DNA of 8,885 nucleotides from Chloroflexota bacterium. GTDB lineage: Bacteria; Chloroflexota; Dehalococcoidia; JAUQQI01. Position 1 is the stretch's first letter, and every line of letters starts with the position of its first letter. The stretch covers positions 18,637 to 27,521 of the forward strand of contig JAUQQI010000192.1 of NCBI GenBank assembly GCA_030549955.1. Direction: 5' to 3'. The notes below the pieces were generated by a model, which was not told the DNA's origin, made no database searches, and worked only from the letters and a program-made list of their open reading frames with translations. This document shows, piece after piece, positions 1 to 7,164 of the stretch. A program made the translations under genes and the position numbers.

Positions 1-3000
1 CCCGCTCCATGAAGGCCCGGCCGTCCAGGGTAAACCCTTCGGCACCGGGAAACCGGTCCCGAACCTTGGCGGCGGCCGCCAGGACCGGGTAGCTCAACGC
101 GGCCGCCAGCAGGACCCCCAGGACCGCAACCCACGCCTGCCGGAGCTCGGGTTTCCAGTCCCGGATGTACCGGGCGAGCTCGGCTAAGGCGACGGCGGCT
201 GCAATCCCCCAGAGGACCCAGACCTGGACGTAGAACTTAAAGACGGTGTTCATCCGACCAATGTCGCCCCGCAGCACGACGAACTCGACCAGGAGGGTGA
301 GGGCCGCCCCGATGCCTGCCAGGGCAAAAGCAAACCGCCGGCCGGCGGGTATCCCTGGCCGCAGGAAGTTCATCAGGCTGAGGCCGAAAACCAGCACCCC
401 GACAAGCTGGGCCCCGGCCCCGGTAAAGAGCAGAACCCCGGCGAGGGCAAGTCCACTATAGAGAAGAAGCCGCTCAAAAAGGTCAGGGCCCGGCCGAAGG
501 ACCGGCCAGGCCTCACGGAGAAGCCACGACCCGATCACAAAGAGAAAGAAGCCGTGAACGGTGAGGTAATCATAGAGTCCGGTTCGGGGGCCCCGCCAGA
601 GCTCGAACGAAGTGTAGGGCACCGCGTAGTAAGTGAAAAATGGGCCGAACAGGAGCCGGCTCAGGACCAGGATTCCGGCCGCCTGCCAGCCCGTGGCAAG
701 GGTCCAGTCCCGGTCAAGGCGGCCGAGCCGCCGGTACTCGGCCAGACCTATCCCCAGGACGGCGAGGCCGAAATACGTGGGAAAATCCCAGGTGTTGGTT
801 GGCCAGAGGGCACCAATAATCAGCCCCATTAACCCGACCCGAACCAGCCGCGGCCGGAGGCCTCTGGAGTTCAACGGGGCAACCACGGCCGCCACCGTTG
901 CGGCCAGGGCCCCGAGGGTGAGGGGCAGGGCCAGCAGGTGGGGGTGCAGGTCGGCATACAGGAACGTGAAGAAGGGAAACTCGTTGATGGTATCCGGGAT
1001 CACCCGGGTCGGGTTCCAGTAGGGCCACTCGGGCCGGAAGGGCAGGGGCTGGCCGTCAAAGACCACCCGCCCTAGGCCGGCAAGAACCCGCAGCAGAGCG
1101 CCGAAGCCCGGAACTGAGCTCCGGACCCCACCTCCCAGCCCCGCCAGGGCCTCGACGTAGAGCCTCGCCTCACCCAGGTTCCCGATAACCGCGACAAAAA
1201 CCAGGCCGAGCAGGCCCCAGCCAACCGTCGGGCCAGGGCCAGGCTCGGACCCGTTTTCGGCCCTGAGGGCTCGGCCCAGGCTGGCCGCAACCCCGAACGC
1301 CCCGGCGGCCGTCAGGCCGAACCAGGTCGCAATCGCCAGGTTATACGCTACCCACGGCACAATGCCCGTGAACTTAATGAGGACAGCAACCAGGACAAAG
1401 CCGAAATAGTAATAGTTGATGTAACCGCCCGCAAACCACGGGTCATATGGCGGAAAGTAAGGGCTGCGGATGACCGCGTTCAGAAAGGCGAAATCCAGGG
1501 GCTTTTCGCCGCCCATGACCGGATGCCACAGGTCCGGGTTCCCCATCCGGATCGAGAGGAACACCCCGAAGGCCCCCAGGAAAACGGCCTCCCCGGCAGC
1601 CAGGGCCCACCAGCGGCGGCGGACGAGCTCGGCCAGCTCCCGGCGGGTTGCCAGGGCGAATCCCAGCCCGACCAGGGCCAGCCCGGATACTGCCCCGGCC
1701 ACGGCCAGCCCGGTGAAGCTGAAGAGCCGGATGCTGGCCCCGAACCAGACGGGCCAGGCGACGACCACGAGGCCAAAAGTTTTGGCCACGGCCCAGCCGC
1801 CGTCGACGAGGCCGCCCAGGGCGACCCGGACTGCCGGAAACGCCGCTAGGCCAAGGACTTCGACGGCCAGAATCCAGACCAGTACGGTCAGGGCCTGGCT
1901 CGTGTTCACCGGACTCGCCCGGTTGAAGGCTTCAGCCCAGGTGAACGCCTGCTCATAGACCGGCAGGTCTTCGGGCCGAAGCATCAGGCCGGTCGGGGCC
2001 CGGCTCACCTCCAGGGCCGTCACCCGCCGGACGGAATCCCAGTCGATGTTGCCGAGAATCTGCGCGGCCCGGGCCCGGGAGTAGGCCGGCGTTTTTTTAA
2101 AGATGTCCACCTGCGGGTGGTCGTAAACCGTAAAGGCCTCTTCGGCCCCCTGGTCGTTGATGGTCAGGCCGAAGAGGCCGGGGAACGAGTTGATGGTCTT
2201 GACCCGCTCGAAGCCGAGCTCCCCGCTGAAGAGGGCCTGGTAGTAGCGGACGGTCATCGGGTAGCGCATTGGCAGGCGGGGGATCGACCCGTAGAGCCGG
2301 TTGCTGCTCAGGATGATGTAATCGACCCGGTCGAGCTTATCGAGCAGGCCGGACCCGGGCTGGTTCGGATAGCCATAAAGTTTTTCCGGGGTGTCTTCGT
2401 TGTAAAGGGGCAGTTCGACCCCCCGGTAAAGGTCGGCCGGGTTTCGCCCGTCGATGGGCAGGGGAAGCGGGTCGTCCCAGTGCTCGTAGCCCAGGACTGA
2501 ACCGGGCGGAATGTTCGCGTAGACCCAGCGGGATGCCTCAATTCGGGAATGGGGCTGACGGTAGATCTGGGTGAAAGCAAGCCCCCAGAGGACAGTTCCC
2601 CCGAGGACCACAACTATCAGTCCGGCGGTAACAGCCGTCCCGACCCGGCCGAATCGGCGGCGCTCGCCCCAGGCCCGGACCAGCAGATAGGCCGCGAGCA
2701 TGACCAGACACGGGTAGATGGGGTAGAAATAGCGCATCGTAACCACAAAGCCGCCGCCCAGGTAACCGAAAAGCAGGACAATCCAGGCCAGGGGAAGCAA
2801 ATGTTCGACCCGGCGGCGGCAAACCAGCTCATATCCGGCCAGGGCGACCCCGGCCCAGGCGGTCAGACCCAGCGGCCAGCCCAGACCCCACCCGACCATG
2901 TTCACCCACGGGAAGACGTAGGGCGTCCGGGCAGCCCACTGGTGGCCCGGCGGGTAGTCGATCTCGCCGGCGGTGAGCCGGCCGATCATCTCCATATCCT

Positions 3001-3433
3001 GGACCCACTGGGGGTTAAGGCCCAGGCCCCGGAAGGCGTAGGGCTGGGCCACCCGGAAAACGAGAAAGGCCACAACCAGGGTCAGGAGAAATCCGGCCGC
3101 GGCGGCCGGAAGTCCGGCGGGGCCGGGTTCTGCCACGGCCGGGCGGGCCTGAACGTAGACCTCCCAGCCGGCCAGTCGCCCCGACCAGCCGCGGGGTCCC
3201 GGCGGCTCGGCCGGGTTTCGGTCCCGCAGCCAGCGCAGGGCCCAGGCGAGGCCGATGATTCCCCCAAAGAGGGCCAGGTTTATTTTCGTGGCCAGGGCGA
3301 GGCCGAAGCTTGCCCCAAGGCCGAGCAGGGCCGGGACCGGTCGACCGCCGAAGGCGAGGTCAACCGCAAAGTAAAGGCCCAGGGTTACGAGAAACGTCCC
3401 GGCTGGGTCGACCGTCCAGAAGTGGGCCTGCTG
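1..3433 (-). CDS. Main 3' part of frameshifted GT39/PMT-like plus YYY (DUF2298) membrane protein; runs off left edge
   Basis: This is the larger piece of a giant polytopic membrane protein. I followed the reverse frame from the CAG-CAG codons at 3428-3433 to the edge and found no stop, about 1144 residues, with the C-terminus outside the window. The first half continues a GT39/PMT-type GT-C glycosyltransferase: repeated hydrophobic segments, then a soluble loop with IPPGSVLGYEHWDDPLPLP near 2435-2490. From about 1910 leftward a second module begins (WILAVEVLGLAAFP) and shows the Chloroflexi/archaeal YYY family signatures in order: EKPLDFAFLNAVIRS with PPYDPWFAGGYINYYYFG (about 1384-1510), RVIPDTINEFPFF and YADLHPHLLALP (about 920-1010), ALWPTNTWDFP (about 782-815), YDYLTVHG (about 555-580), RMNTVFKFY (about 235-260) and FTLDGRAFM near 8-34. 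The family is known as hydrophobic and functionally uncharacterised. A role in transferring sugars from lipid carriers at the membrane is inference from the GT-C half. No proper start codon opens this piece; it belongs to the fragment upstream at 3360-3893. Confidence 0.85.
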
Positions 3434-3893
3434 GACGGATATGCAGGACGGTAAAGGCCAGCAGACCGGCGGTGAGCAGGCCAACCGTCGGGCTGTAAAG
3501 GCGGCGTCCGATAAGAAAGGCGAGGCCCATCGTCCCCAGGTCCATCAGGGCCGAGAGGGCCCGGCCGACCAGGAAAATCCGGTCGTAGCCGCCCATATCG
3601 AGCAGTTTTTCCGCCACGAACTTGGTCAGGAACAGGGGAAACGTGCCGTAGACGTAGGTGCCAAAGTTCCGATTATACGGGTTGAGGGGGGACGTAGCAG
3701 TATCAAAATACTCCCCGAGGCTCCGGGGCCACTCGAGGGCGGTGGCCACCATCGTGATAAACCGCTCATCCGGGTGGAGGTGAGTGTTCTGGTCCCAATT
3801 GAGGCCCTGGAAACGCAGGATAGCAGCAATTGCCACAATGAACAGCAAGGCAGGCCCGAGGACTGACGCTTTGGTCCCCAACCCGAACTTCAT
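3360..3893 (-). CDS. 5' fragment of the same GT39/PMT-like membrane glycosyltransferase, truncated by frameshift
   Basis: This is the N-terminus of the giant membrane protein. The ATG at 3893 gives a positively charged start followed by a transmembrane helix (residues about 11-26). A loop then carries HLHPDERF (D42, E43), which fits the acidic first-loop motif of GT-C glycosyltransferases that use polyprenyl-phosphate sugars. After that come NYNR/YVYGTFPL-type loop sequence and further helices (about 108-147). The homologous reading ends around residue 151 (LHIR). Beyond it this frame encodes about 25 unrelated residues and stops at 3360-3362, while the expected continuation (HFWTVDPAGTFLV) lies in the frame of the 1-3433 fragment. 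An in-frame TTG at 3947 would add 18 unlikely residues, so ATG 3893 is preferred. No Shine-Dalgarno precedes it; translation may be leaderless or depend on a weak site. A free 177-residue product would hold only the first helices and is unlikely to be active. Confidence 0.8.
   Translation of the reverse strand: MKFGLGTKASVLGPALLFIVAIAAILRFQGLNWDQNTHLHPDERFITMVATALEWPRSLGEYFDTATSPLNPYNRNFGTYVYGTFPLFLTKFVAEKLLDMGGYDRIFLVGRALSALMDLGTMGLAFLIGRRLYSPTVGLLTAGLLAFTVLHIRPAGPLLDGRPSRDVSRNPGPLLCG
3428..3451 (-). other. Frameshift site within the GT39-like gene
   Basis: The minus-strand reading moves from one frame to another here. On the plus strand the bases are ctgctg-gacg-gatatg (3428-3443). Removing either the single base at 3434 or the four bases gacg at 3434-3437 joins the frames. 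The four-base version restores HIQQAHFWTVD, which fits the usual HIxxSHFxTVD stretch of GT39 relatives; the one-base version leaves one extra residue. The hexamer GGACGG occurs at 3433-3438 and again at 3446-3451, so a short repeat-mediated insertion is possible. A sequencing or assembly error cannot be excluded. Confidence 0.8.
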
Positions 3894-3979
3894 CGCTAAA
3901 AAGTTAGCACAATGGCCGGGCCTGGTACGGGTTCCGTTGGGGGCCAAAACCGGGGGGCCCTGTTACGGACCGGCGTACC

Positions 3980-4008
3980 TTGCACGATTATCTTAAGCCG
4001 GGTAAAGT
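3980..4008 (+). promoter_or_regulatory. Predicted sigma70-type promoter for the GH99-like gene
   Basis: The hexamer TTGCAC (3980-3985) is followed after exactly 17 bases by TAAAGT (4003-4008), with an AT-richer spacer than the surroundings. The first three -35 bases and four of six -10 bases match the consensus. It lies about 30 bases upstream of the predicted GTG start, so the leader would be short, about 25 bases, just enough for the ribosome binding site. Confidence 0.5.
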
Positions 4009-4019
4009 CCTGCCAGGAC
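4007..4019 (+). promoter_or_regulatory. Palindrome overlapping the -10 / start region (possible operator)
   Basis: GTCCTG-C-CAGGAC is a perfect 6-base inverted repeat around one central base. It begins on the last two bases of the predicted -10 and covers the expected transcription start. Its position would suit a repressor operator. With a one-base centre it is more plausible as a DNA-binding site than as an RNA hairpin. No regulator gene is seen in the window. Confidence 0.35.
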
Positions 4020-4028
4020 AATTTCTGC

Positions 4029-4034
4029 GGAGAG
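4029..4034 (+). promoter_or_regulatory. Ribosome binding site deciding the GTG start
   Basis: GGAGAG lies five bases before GTG 4040. It favours this start over the in-frame TTG at 3980, which overlaps the predicted -35 hexamer and would place 20 non-signal residues in front of a well-formed signal peptide. Confidence 0.6.
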
Positions 4035-4039
4035 TAGCG

Positions 4040-5623
4040 GTGACGAAGCGGACCTGGCCCTGGATTCTGACCACGGTCGTGACGGCGGCCATCTTCGGCG
4101 CCGGGACCGCCGGGGCCGACCCGGCCCGGCTGGTCCTGGCTTATTACTACGTCTGGTATGACGAAGATTTCTGGGCCTCGGGCCGGACAGCCGACATCCC
4201 GGCCGTTCCGTATAACTCGGACGACCCGGCGGCCATCGAGCGGCACATCCGCCAGGCCCGGGACGCCGGCATCGACGGCTTTATCCTGGCCTGGTACGGC
4301 CCGGGCGACCGGACCGACCGGAACGCCGGCCGCGCCCTCGATACCGCCGCCCGCCTGGGTTTCACAATTGCCCTCGGGGTGGAAACCGATGGTCCCCTGC
4401 TCCAGAATGACCCGGGCCGGCTCGTCCGGGCCCTGGCCGCGGCCGGCGGCCGCTTCGCCCACCCGGCCTACCTGCTATATAACGGCCGGCCGGTTATTTT
4501 CTTCTGGCGGGTAAGGGCTCTGCCCGTCGGGACCTGGGCTCAAATCCGGGGGGCGGTTGACCCCGGCCAGAATCAATTCTGGGTGGCCGAAGGGGACGAT
4601 TTCAGCTACCTGCGAGTCTTTGACGCCCAGCACGGCTATTCCATCGCCTGGGCCGCCGACCCCGGTCAGGCCCTGCAAAACTGGCTCCGCCGGTTCCGGG
4701 CCGCTATTCCGCCCGGTCAGGGCCGGATTTTTGCGGCCACCGTTATGCCCGGCTACGACGATACCCGTCTGGGCCGGACCGACGGCTTTACCCGGGACCG
4801 CGAAAACGGCGCCTACTACCGCCGAAGCTGGGAGGCCGCCCTGAACACCGGCTCAGACTGGGTCGTTATAACATCATTTAATGAATGGGCCGAAGGGTCG
4901 CAGATTGAACCGGCCCGGTCATACGGGAACCTTTACCTGGACCTCACCCGGCAATACACGGCCCGCTTCCGGGACGCGGCGACACCCGCCGGTCCCGACT
5001 GGCCCATTCCTGGGGGCCACTTCTACACCCAGGCCGGAGCCGGGCGGGGCGGGTTCGGGGTCACCGATGCCGACGGAATCCTGTTCTGGACCTTCTTCCA
5101 GCGCTTCGGCGGACCCCAGGCCGTCGGCTATCCCATCAGCCGCCGCTTTGTCTGGGACGGGTTCGTGGTTCAGGCCTTCCAGCGGGTGGTCTTCCAGTGG
5201 CGGCCCGACTGCGCCTGCGTGATGTTTGTCAATGTCTTCGACCGGCTTCACGACGCCGGCGCCGACGGCTGGCTTGCGGCCGTCCGCAGTGTCCCGCCCC
5301 CGGCCACCTGGGATGAGGCCGGCAAGGACTGGGCCGCCATCGTCCGGGACCGGCTGGCTGTCCTGGACGGGCGGCCGGCGATCCGGGCCGCGTATTTTGC
5401 GGCCCCGTTCGATCCGGTCCAGGCCAATGGCCTGCCCACGACCCCGACCGTCGATATGGGCAACCACTACGTCCTGCGGGCCCAGCGGACTGTCTTCCAG
5501 GAGTGGAAGGAAGATGTGCCCTGGGCCCGGGCCGGACAGGTAACCGTCGGCCTTGGGGGCGACATTGCCAAGGAGCTCGGTCTCATTCCGGCGGCGGCCG
5601 CCGAGCCGGAGCCGGTCAACTGA
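4040..5623 (+). CDS. Secreted GH99-like glycoside hydrolase with Chloroflexi-type C-terminal domain
   Basis: The product is 527 residues from GTG 4040. Residues 1-26 form a signal peptide: VTKR, a hydrophobic stretch, then AGA before D27 as a likely signal peptidase I site, so the protein is exported. Residues about 30-315 resemble the GH99/GH71-like TIM barrel: LVLAYYYVWYDEDF at the start, HIRQARDAGIDGFILAWYGP in the usual second-strand place, PAYLLYNGRPVIFFW in the middle, and SFNEWAEGSQIEPA at the end. In GH99 endo-alpha-mannosidases the two glutamates of the NEWxEG motif are catalytic; here they are E282 and E285. Residues about 327-520 form a separate domain (HFYTQ, GGPQAVGYPISRRFVWDGF, FVNVFDRLHDAG, NHYVLRAQRTVFQEWK, PWARAGQV) of a kind I associate with exported Chloroflexi proteins; its first part recalls LGFP-like repeats. 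The true substrate is unknown; activity on mannan or envelope glycan is inference. The gene is divergent from the membrane glycosyltransferase, which suggests a common pathway but does not prove it. Confidence 0.87.
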   Translation: MTKRTWPWILTTVVTAAIFGAGTAGADPARLVLAYYYVWYDEDFWASGRTADIPAVPYNSDDPAAIERHIRQARDAGIDGFILAWYGPGDRTDRNAGRALDTAARLGFTIALGVETDGPLLQNDPGRLVRALAAAGGRFAHPAYLLYNGRPVIFFWRVRALPVGTWAQIRGAVDPGQNQFWVAEGDDFSYLRVFDAQHGYSIAWAADPGQALQNWLRRFRAAIPPGQGRIFAATVMPGYDDTRLGRTDGFTRDRENGAYYRRSWEAALNTGSDWVVITSFNEWAEGSQIEPARSYGNLYLDLTRQYTARFRDAATPAGPDWPIPGGHFYTQAGAGRGGFGVTDADGILFWTFFQRFGGPQAVGYPISRRFVWDGFVVQAFQRVVFQWRPDCACVMFVNVFDRLHDAGADGWLAAVRSVPPPATWDEAGKDWAAIVRDRLAVLDGRPAIRAAYFAAPFDPVQANGLPTTPTVDMGNHYVLRAQRTVFQEWKEDVPWARAGQVTVGLGGDIAKELGLIPAAAAEPEPVN

Positions 5624-5659
5624 GGGCCCAAAGGTCACGGCGCCCGGCCCCATGGCTAC

Positions 5660-5689
5660 TTGACCGGCCCGTAAAGTCTGGGTTATGCT
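5660..5689 (+). promoter_or_regulatory. Predicted sigma70-type promoter for the MoxR-VWA unit
   Basis: TTGACC (5660-5665, five of six consensus bases) is followed after 18 bases by TATGCT (5684-5689, four of six). The expected start near 5696 gives a leader of about 33 bases. It sits in the 105-base gap after the GH99-like gene, so the ATPase and VWA genes probably form their own transcription unit. No clear terminator with a T-run follows the GH99-like gene, so read-through is also possible. Confidence 0.6.
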
Positions 5690-5706
5690 TGGGCTGAAGA
5701 CCCAAG
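5688..5706 (+). promoter_or_regulatory. Inverted repeat at the start region of the MoxR-like gene
   Basis: CTTGGG (5688-5693) and CCCAAG (5701-5706) are perfect 6-base arms around a 7-base centre. The left arm shares two bases with the predicted -10. The right arm overlaps the first of two purine-rich ribosome binding sites (AAGGAGG, 5704-5710). It could be an operator. In a read-through transcript from the gene upstream it could be a small hairpin that masks AAGGAGG. A transcript starting near 5696 would lack the left arm. Confidence 0.4.
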
Positions 5707-5718
5707 GAGGGGAAGGGG
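5704..5718 (+). promoter_or_regulatory. Double purine-rich ribosome binding region of the MoxR-like gene
   Basis: AAGGAGG (5704-5710) is an ideal Shine-Dalgarno sequence but ends 18 bases before ATG 5729, which is too far for normal use. GGAAGGGG (5711-5718) ends 10 bases before the ATG and is the likelier site. An in-frame TAA at 5720-5722 rules out a start closer to AAGGAGG. Confidence 0.5.
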
Positions 5719-5728
5719 ATAATCGGTT

Positions 5729-7129
5729 ATGGCTTCGGCTAAGCCCAGAACGGTCGGCGAACTCCGTCGGAGCGGGTACCGGGTAATCTCGGTCAAAGAA
5801 GAGCTGCGAAAGAACCTCATTGAGAAGGTCCGCCGGGGAGAGGAGCTCTTTCCCGGCATAATCGGTTTTGACGATACGGTTATCCCCCAGGTCGAGAATG
5901 CCATTTTATCCGGACAGGATATCATCCTGCTCGGTGAGCGGGGTCAGGCCAAGACCCGGCTTATCCGGTCGCTGGTCAACCTGCTTGACCCCGAGATTCC
6001 GATAATTGCCGGTTGTGAGATAAACGATAACCCGTACGCCCCGATCTGCAAGCGGTGCCGGGATCTGGTCGCCCAGTTCGGCGACGACGTTGAAATCGAC
6101 TGGCTCCCGCGGGAGGCGCGCTACGCCGAGAAGCTTGCAACCCCGGACGTGACCATCGCCGACCTTATCGGCGAAGTCGACCCCATCCGGGTCGCTGAGG
6201 GCCGCTACCTCGCCGATGAGTTGACCATCCACTACGGCCTCATTCCCAGGGTAAATCGGGGGATTTTCGCGATTAACGAGCTTCCGGACCTCGCCGAACG
6301 GATTCAGGTCGGCCTTTTTAATATCATGGAGGAGCGGGATGTCCAGATTCGGGGCTACCGCATCCGGCTACCCCTTGACGTCTACGTTGTGGCCACCGCA
6401 AACCCCGAAGATTACACGAACCGGGGCCGGATTATTACGCCCCTCAAGGACCGCTACGGCTCCCAGATCCGGACCCACTACCCGCGGACAATCGAAGAAG
6501 AGATCCGGATCATGGAGCAGGAGCGGATGACCTTCGAGGACGCCGGCCTGCAGGTAACGGTTCCCCAGTATATCAAAGAGATCATTGCCGAGGTATCCGC
6601 CCTGGCCCGCAAGAGCCCCGACATAAACCAGCGGTCGGGGGTGAGCGTCCGGGTCTCCATCGCCAACTACGAAAACGTCATTTCCAACGCCCTGCGCCGG
6701 GCGATTCGCCTCGGCGAGGAGCATGTGGTTCCCCGGATGACCGACCTGCCGGCCATCATTGCCTCGACGGCCGGGAAGATTGAGCTGGAATCCCTTGAGG
6801 ACGGCCGGGAGGAGCAGATTGTCGAACGCCTCCTGATGAACGCCATCGCCCGCACCTTCAACCGCTACTTTGAGGTCCAGCAGTTCGAGTTCCTCATCCA
6901 GCGATTCCGGGGCGGGCTGAAGGTTGACGTGGGCGAACTGATGCCGTCGGCCCACTACGTCAAGCTGATGCGGGAACTGGACGGTATGCTCGAGGGCGTG
7001 GCCCGACTCGGGGCTTACGACAGCCCGGCAAGTATTGCCAGCGCCGTCGAGTTCATCCTGGAGGGGCTCCACGTAAACAAGCGGCTTAACAAGGAAAAGC
7101 TGCCGGGGAAAGTACTTTATCGGTCGTAA
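5729..7129 (+). CDS. MoxR/ChlI-like AAA+ ATPase, partner of the VWA protein downstream
   Basis: The product is a 466-residue cytoplasmic AAA+ ATPase of the MoxR/magnesium-chelatase-like group, often mislabelled as sigma-54-interacting. The Walker A region is GERGQAKT (69-76, K75). The Walker B region is GIFAINELPDL (178-188), with N183-E184 where most AAA+ proteins have Asp-Glu. Sensor 1 is ATANPEDY (N225), followed by the arginine-rich NRGRIITPLKDRYG (231-244). A sensor 2-like SGVSVR (R308) lies in the helical lid. Between the nucleotide-binding motifs are RYAEKLATPDVTIADLIGEVDP (131-152, described in two parts: RYAEKLATPD and VTIADLIGEVDP) and three cysteines (C96, C107, C110) that might bind a metal, though this is unproven. 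The C-terminal 150 residues are helical. Such ATPases act as chaperones with a VWA protein, using ATP hydrolysis to mature or metal-load a target. The VWA gene follows after 35 bases. ATG 5729 is the first possible start after an in-frame stop at 5720. Confidence 0.93.
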   Translation: MASAKPRTVGELRRSGYRVISVKEELRKNLIEKVRRGEELFPGIIGFDDTVIPQVENAILSGQDIILLGERGQAKTRLIRSLVNLLDPEIPIIAGCEINDNPYAPICKRCRDLVAQFGDDVEIDWLPREARYAEKLATPDVTIADLIGEVDPIRVAEGRYLADELTIHYGLIPRVNRGIFAINELPDLAERIQVGLFNIMEERDVQIRGYRIRLPLDVYVVATANPEDYTNRGRIITPLKDRYGSQIRTHYPRTIEEEIRIMEQERMTFEDAGLQVTVPQYIKEIIAEVSALARKSPDINQRSGVSVRVSIANYENVISNALRRAIRLGEEHVVPRMTDLPAIIASTAGKIELESLEDGREEQIVERLLMNAIARTFNRYFEVQQFEFLIQRFRGGLKVDVGELMPSAHYVKLMRELDGMLEGVARLGAYDSPASIASAVEFILEGLHVNKRLNKEKLPGKVLYRS

Positions 7130-7157
7130 GGCCGCGGCGGCCGAATTCGGGAGGGGG
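7130..7157 (+). promoter_or_regulatory. Gap between ATPase and VWA genes: two adjacent palindromes and a strong ribosome binding site
   Basis: Directly after the ATPase stop codon lies GGCCGC-G-GCGGCC (7130-7142), and overlapping its end is the perfect 10-base palindrome CCGAATTCGG (7141-7150). Then comes GGAGGGGG (7150-7157), seven bases before ATG 7165, a strong ribosome binding site. No promoter-like pair is seen, so the two genes are probably cotranscribed. The palindromes could be chance in GC-rich DNA or a weak RNA structure adjusting the ratio of the two products. Confidence 0.45.
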
Positions 7158-7164
7158 CTCTGGT

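Larger units (their letters stand above)
3894..4039. other. Divergent intergenic region
   Basis: These 146 bases separate the minus-strand membrane protein gene from the plus-strand GH99-like gene. The right half holds the promoter, palindrome and ribosome binding site listed separately. The left half contains two G-runs followed by CC (about 3939-3945 and 3952-3958) and a 6-base inverted pair, GGTACG at 3924-3929 and CGTACC at 3974-3979, the second abutting the predicted -35. I could not find a convincing -35/-10 pair for the minus-strand gene; TAACTT shortly upstream of its ATG is a poor candidate. Confidence 0.5.

Noticed and set aside
2092..2098. Run of seven T on the plus strand (seven A in the minus-strand gene) as a terminator or programmed slippage site
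   Set aside because: It lies inside the coding region as Phe-Lys-Lys-Thr, the frame is homologous on both sides, the heptamer is not in slippery register, and there is no stem upstream.
2549..3454. 301-codon open frame on the plus strand, opposite the membrane glycosyltransferase
   Set aside because: It shares the codon register of the real minus-strand gene and is rich in Gly, Pro, Gln and Glu without any domain. This is the usual antisense shadow in GC-rich DNA; the minus strand has clear family motifs.
3980..4039. TTG at 3980 as the start of the GH99-like gene, adding 20 residues
   Set aside because: It coincides with the predicted -35 hexamer, has no ribosome binding site, and would bury the signal peptide. 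GTG 4040 has GGAGAG five bases upstream.
4919..5653. 244-codon minus-strand open frame under the GH99-like gene
   Set aside because: Antisense shadow in the same register, with low-complexity Gly/Pro composition and no recognisable motif.
5624..5659. Possible terminator after the GH99-like gene (GGGCC and GGCCC arms)
   Set aside because: The arms are only five bases with a long loop, and no T-run follows; too weak to call.
6368..7072. 234-codon minus-strand open frame under the MoxR-like gene
   Set aside because: The plus strand has the full AAA+ motif set; the antisense product has no motif and no ribosome binding site was evident.
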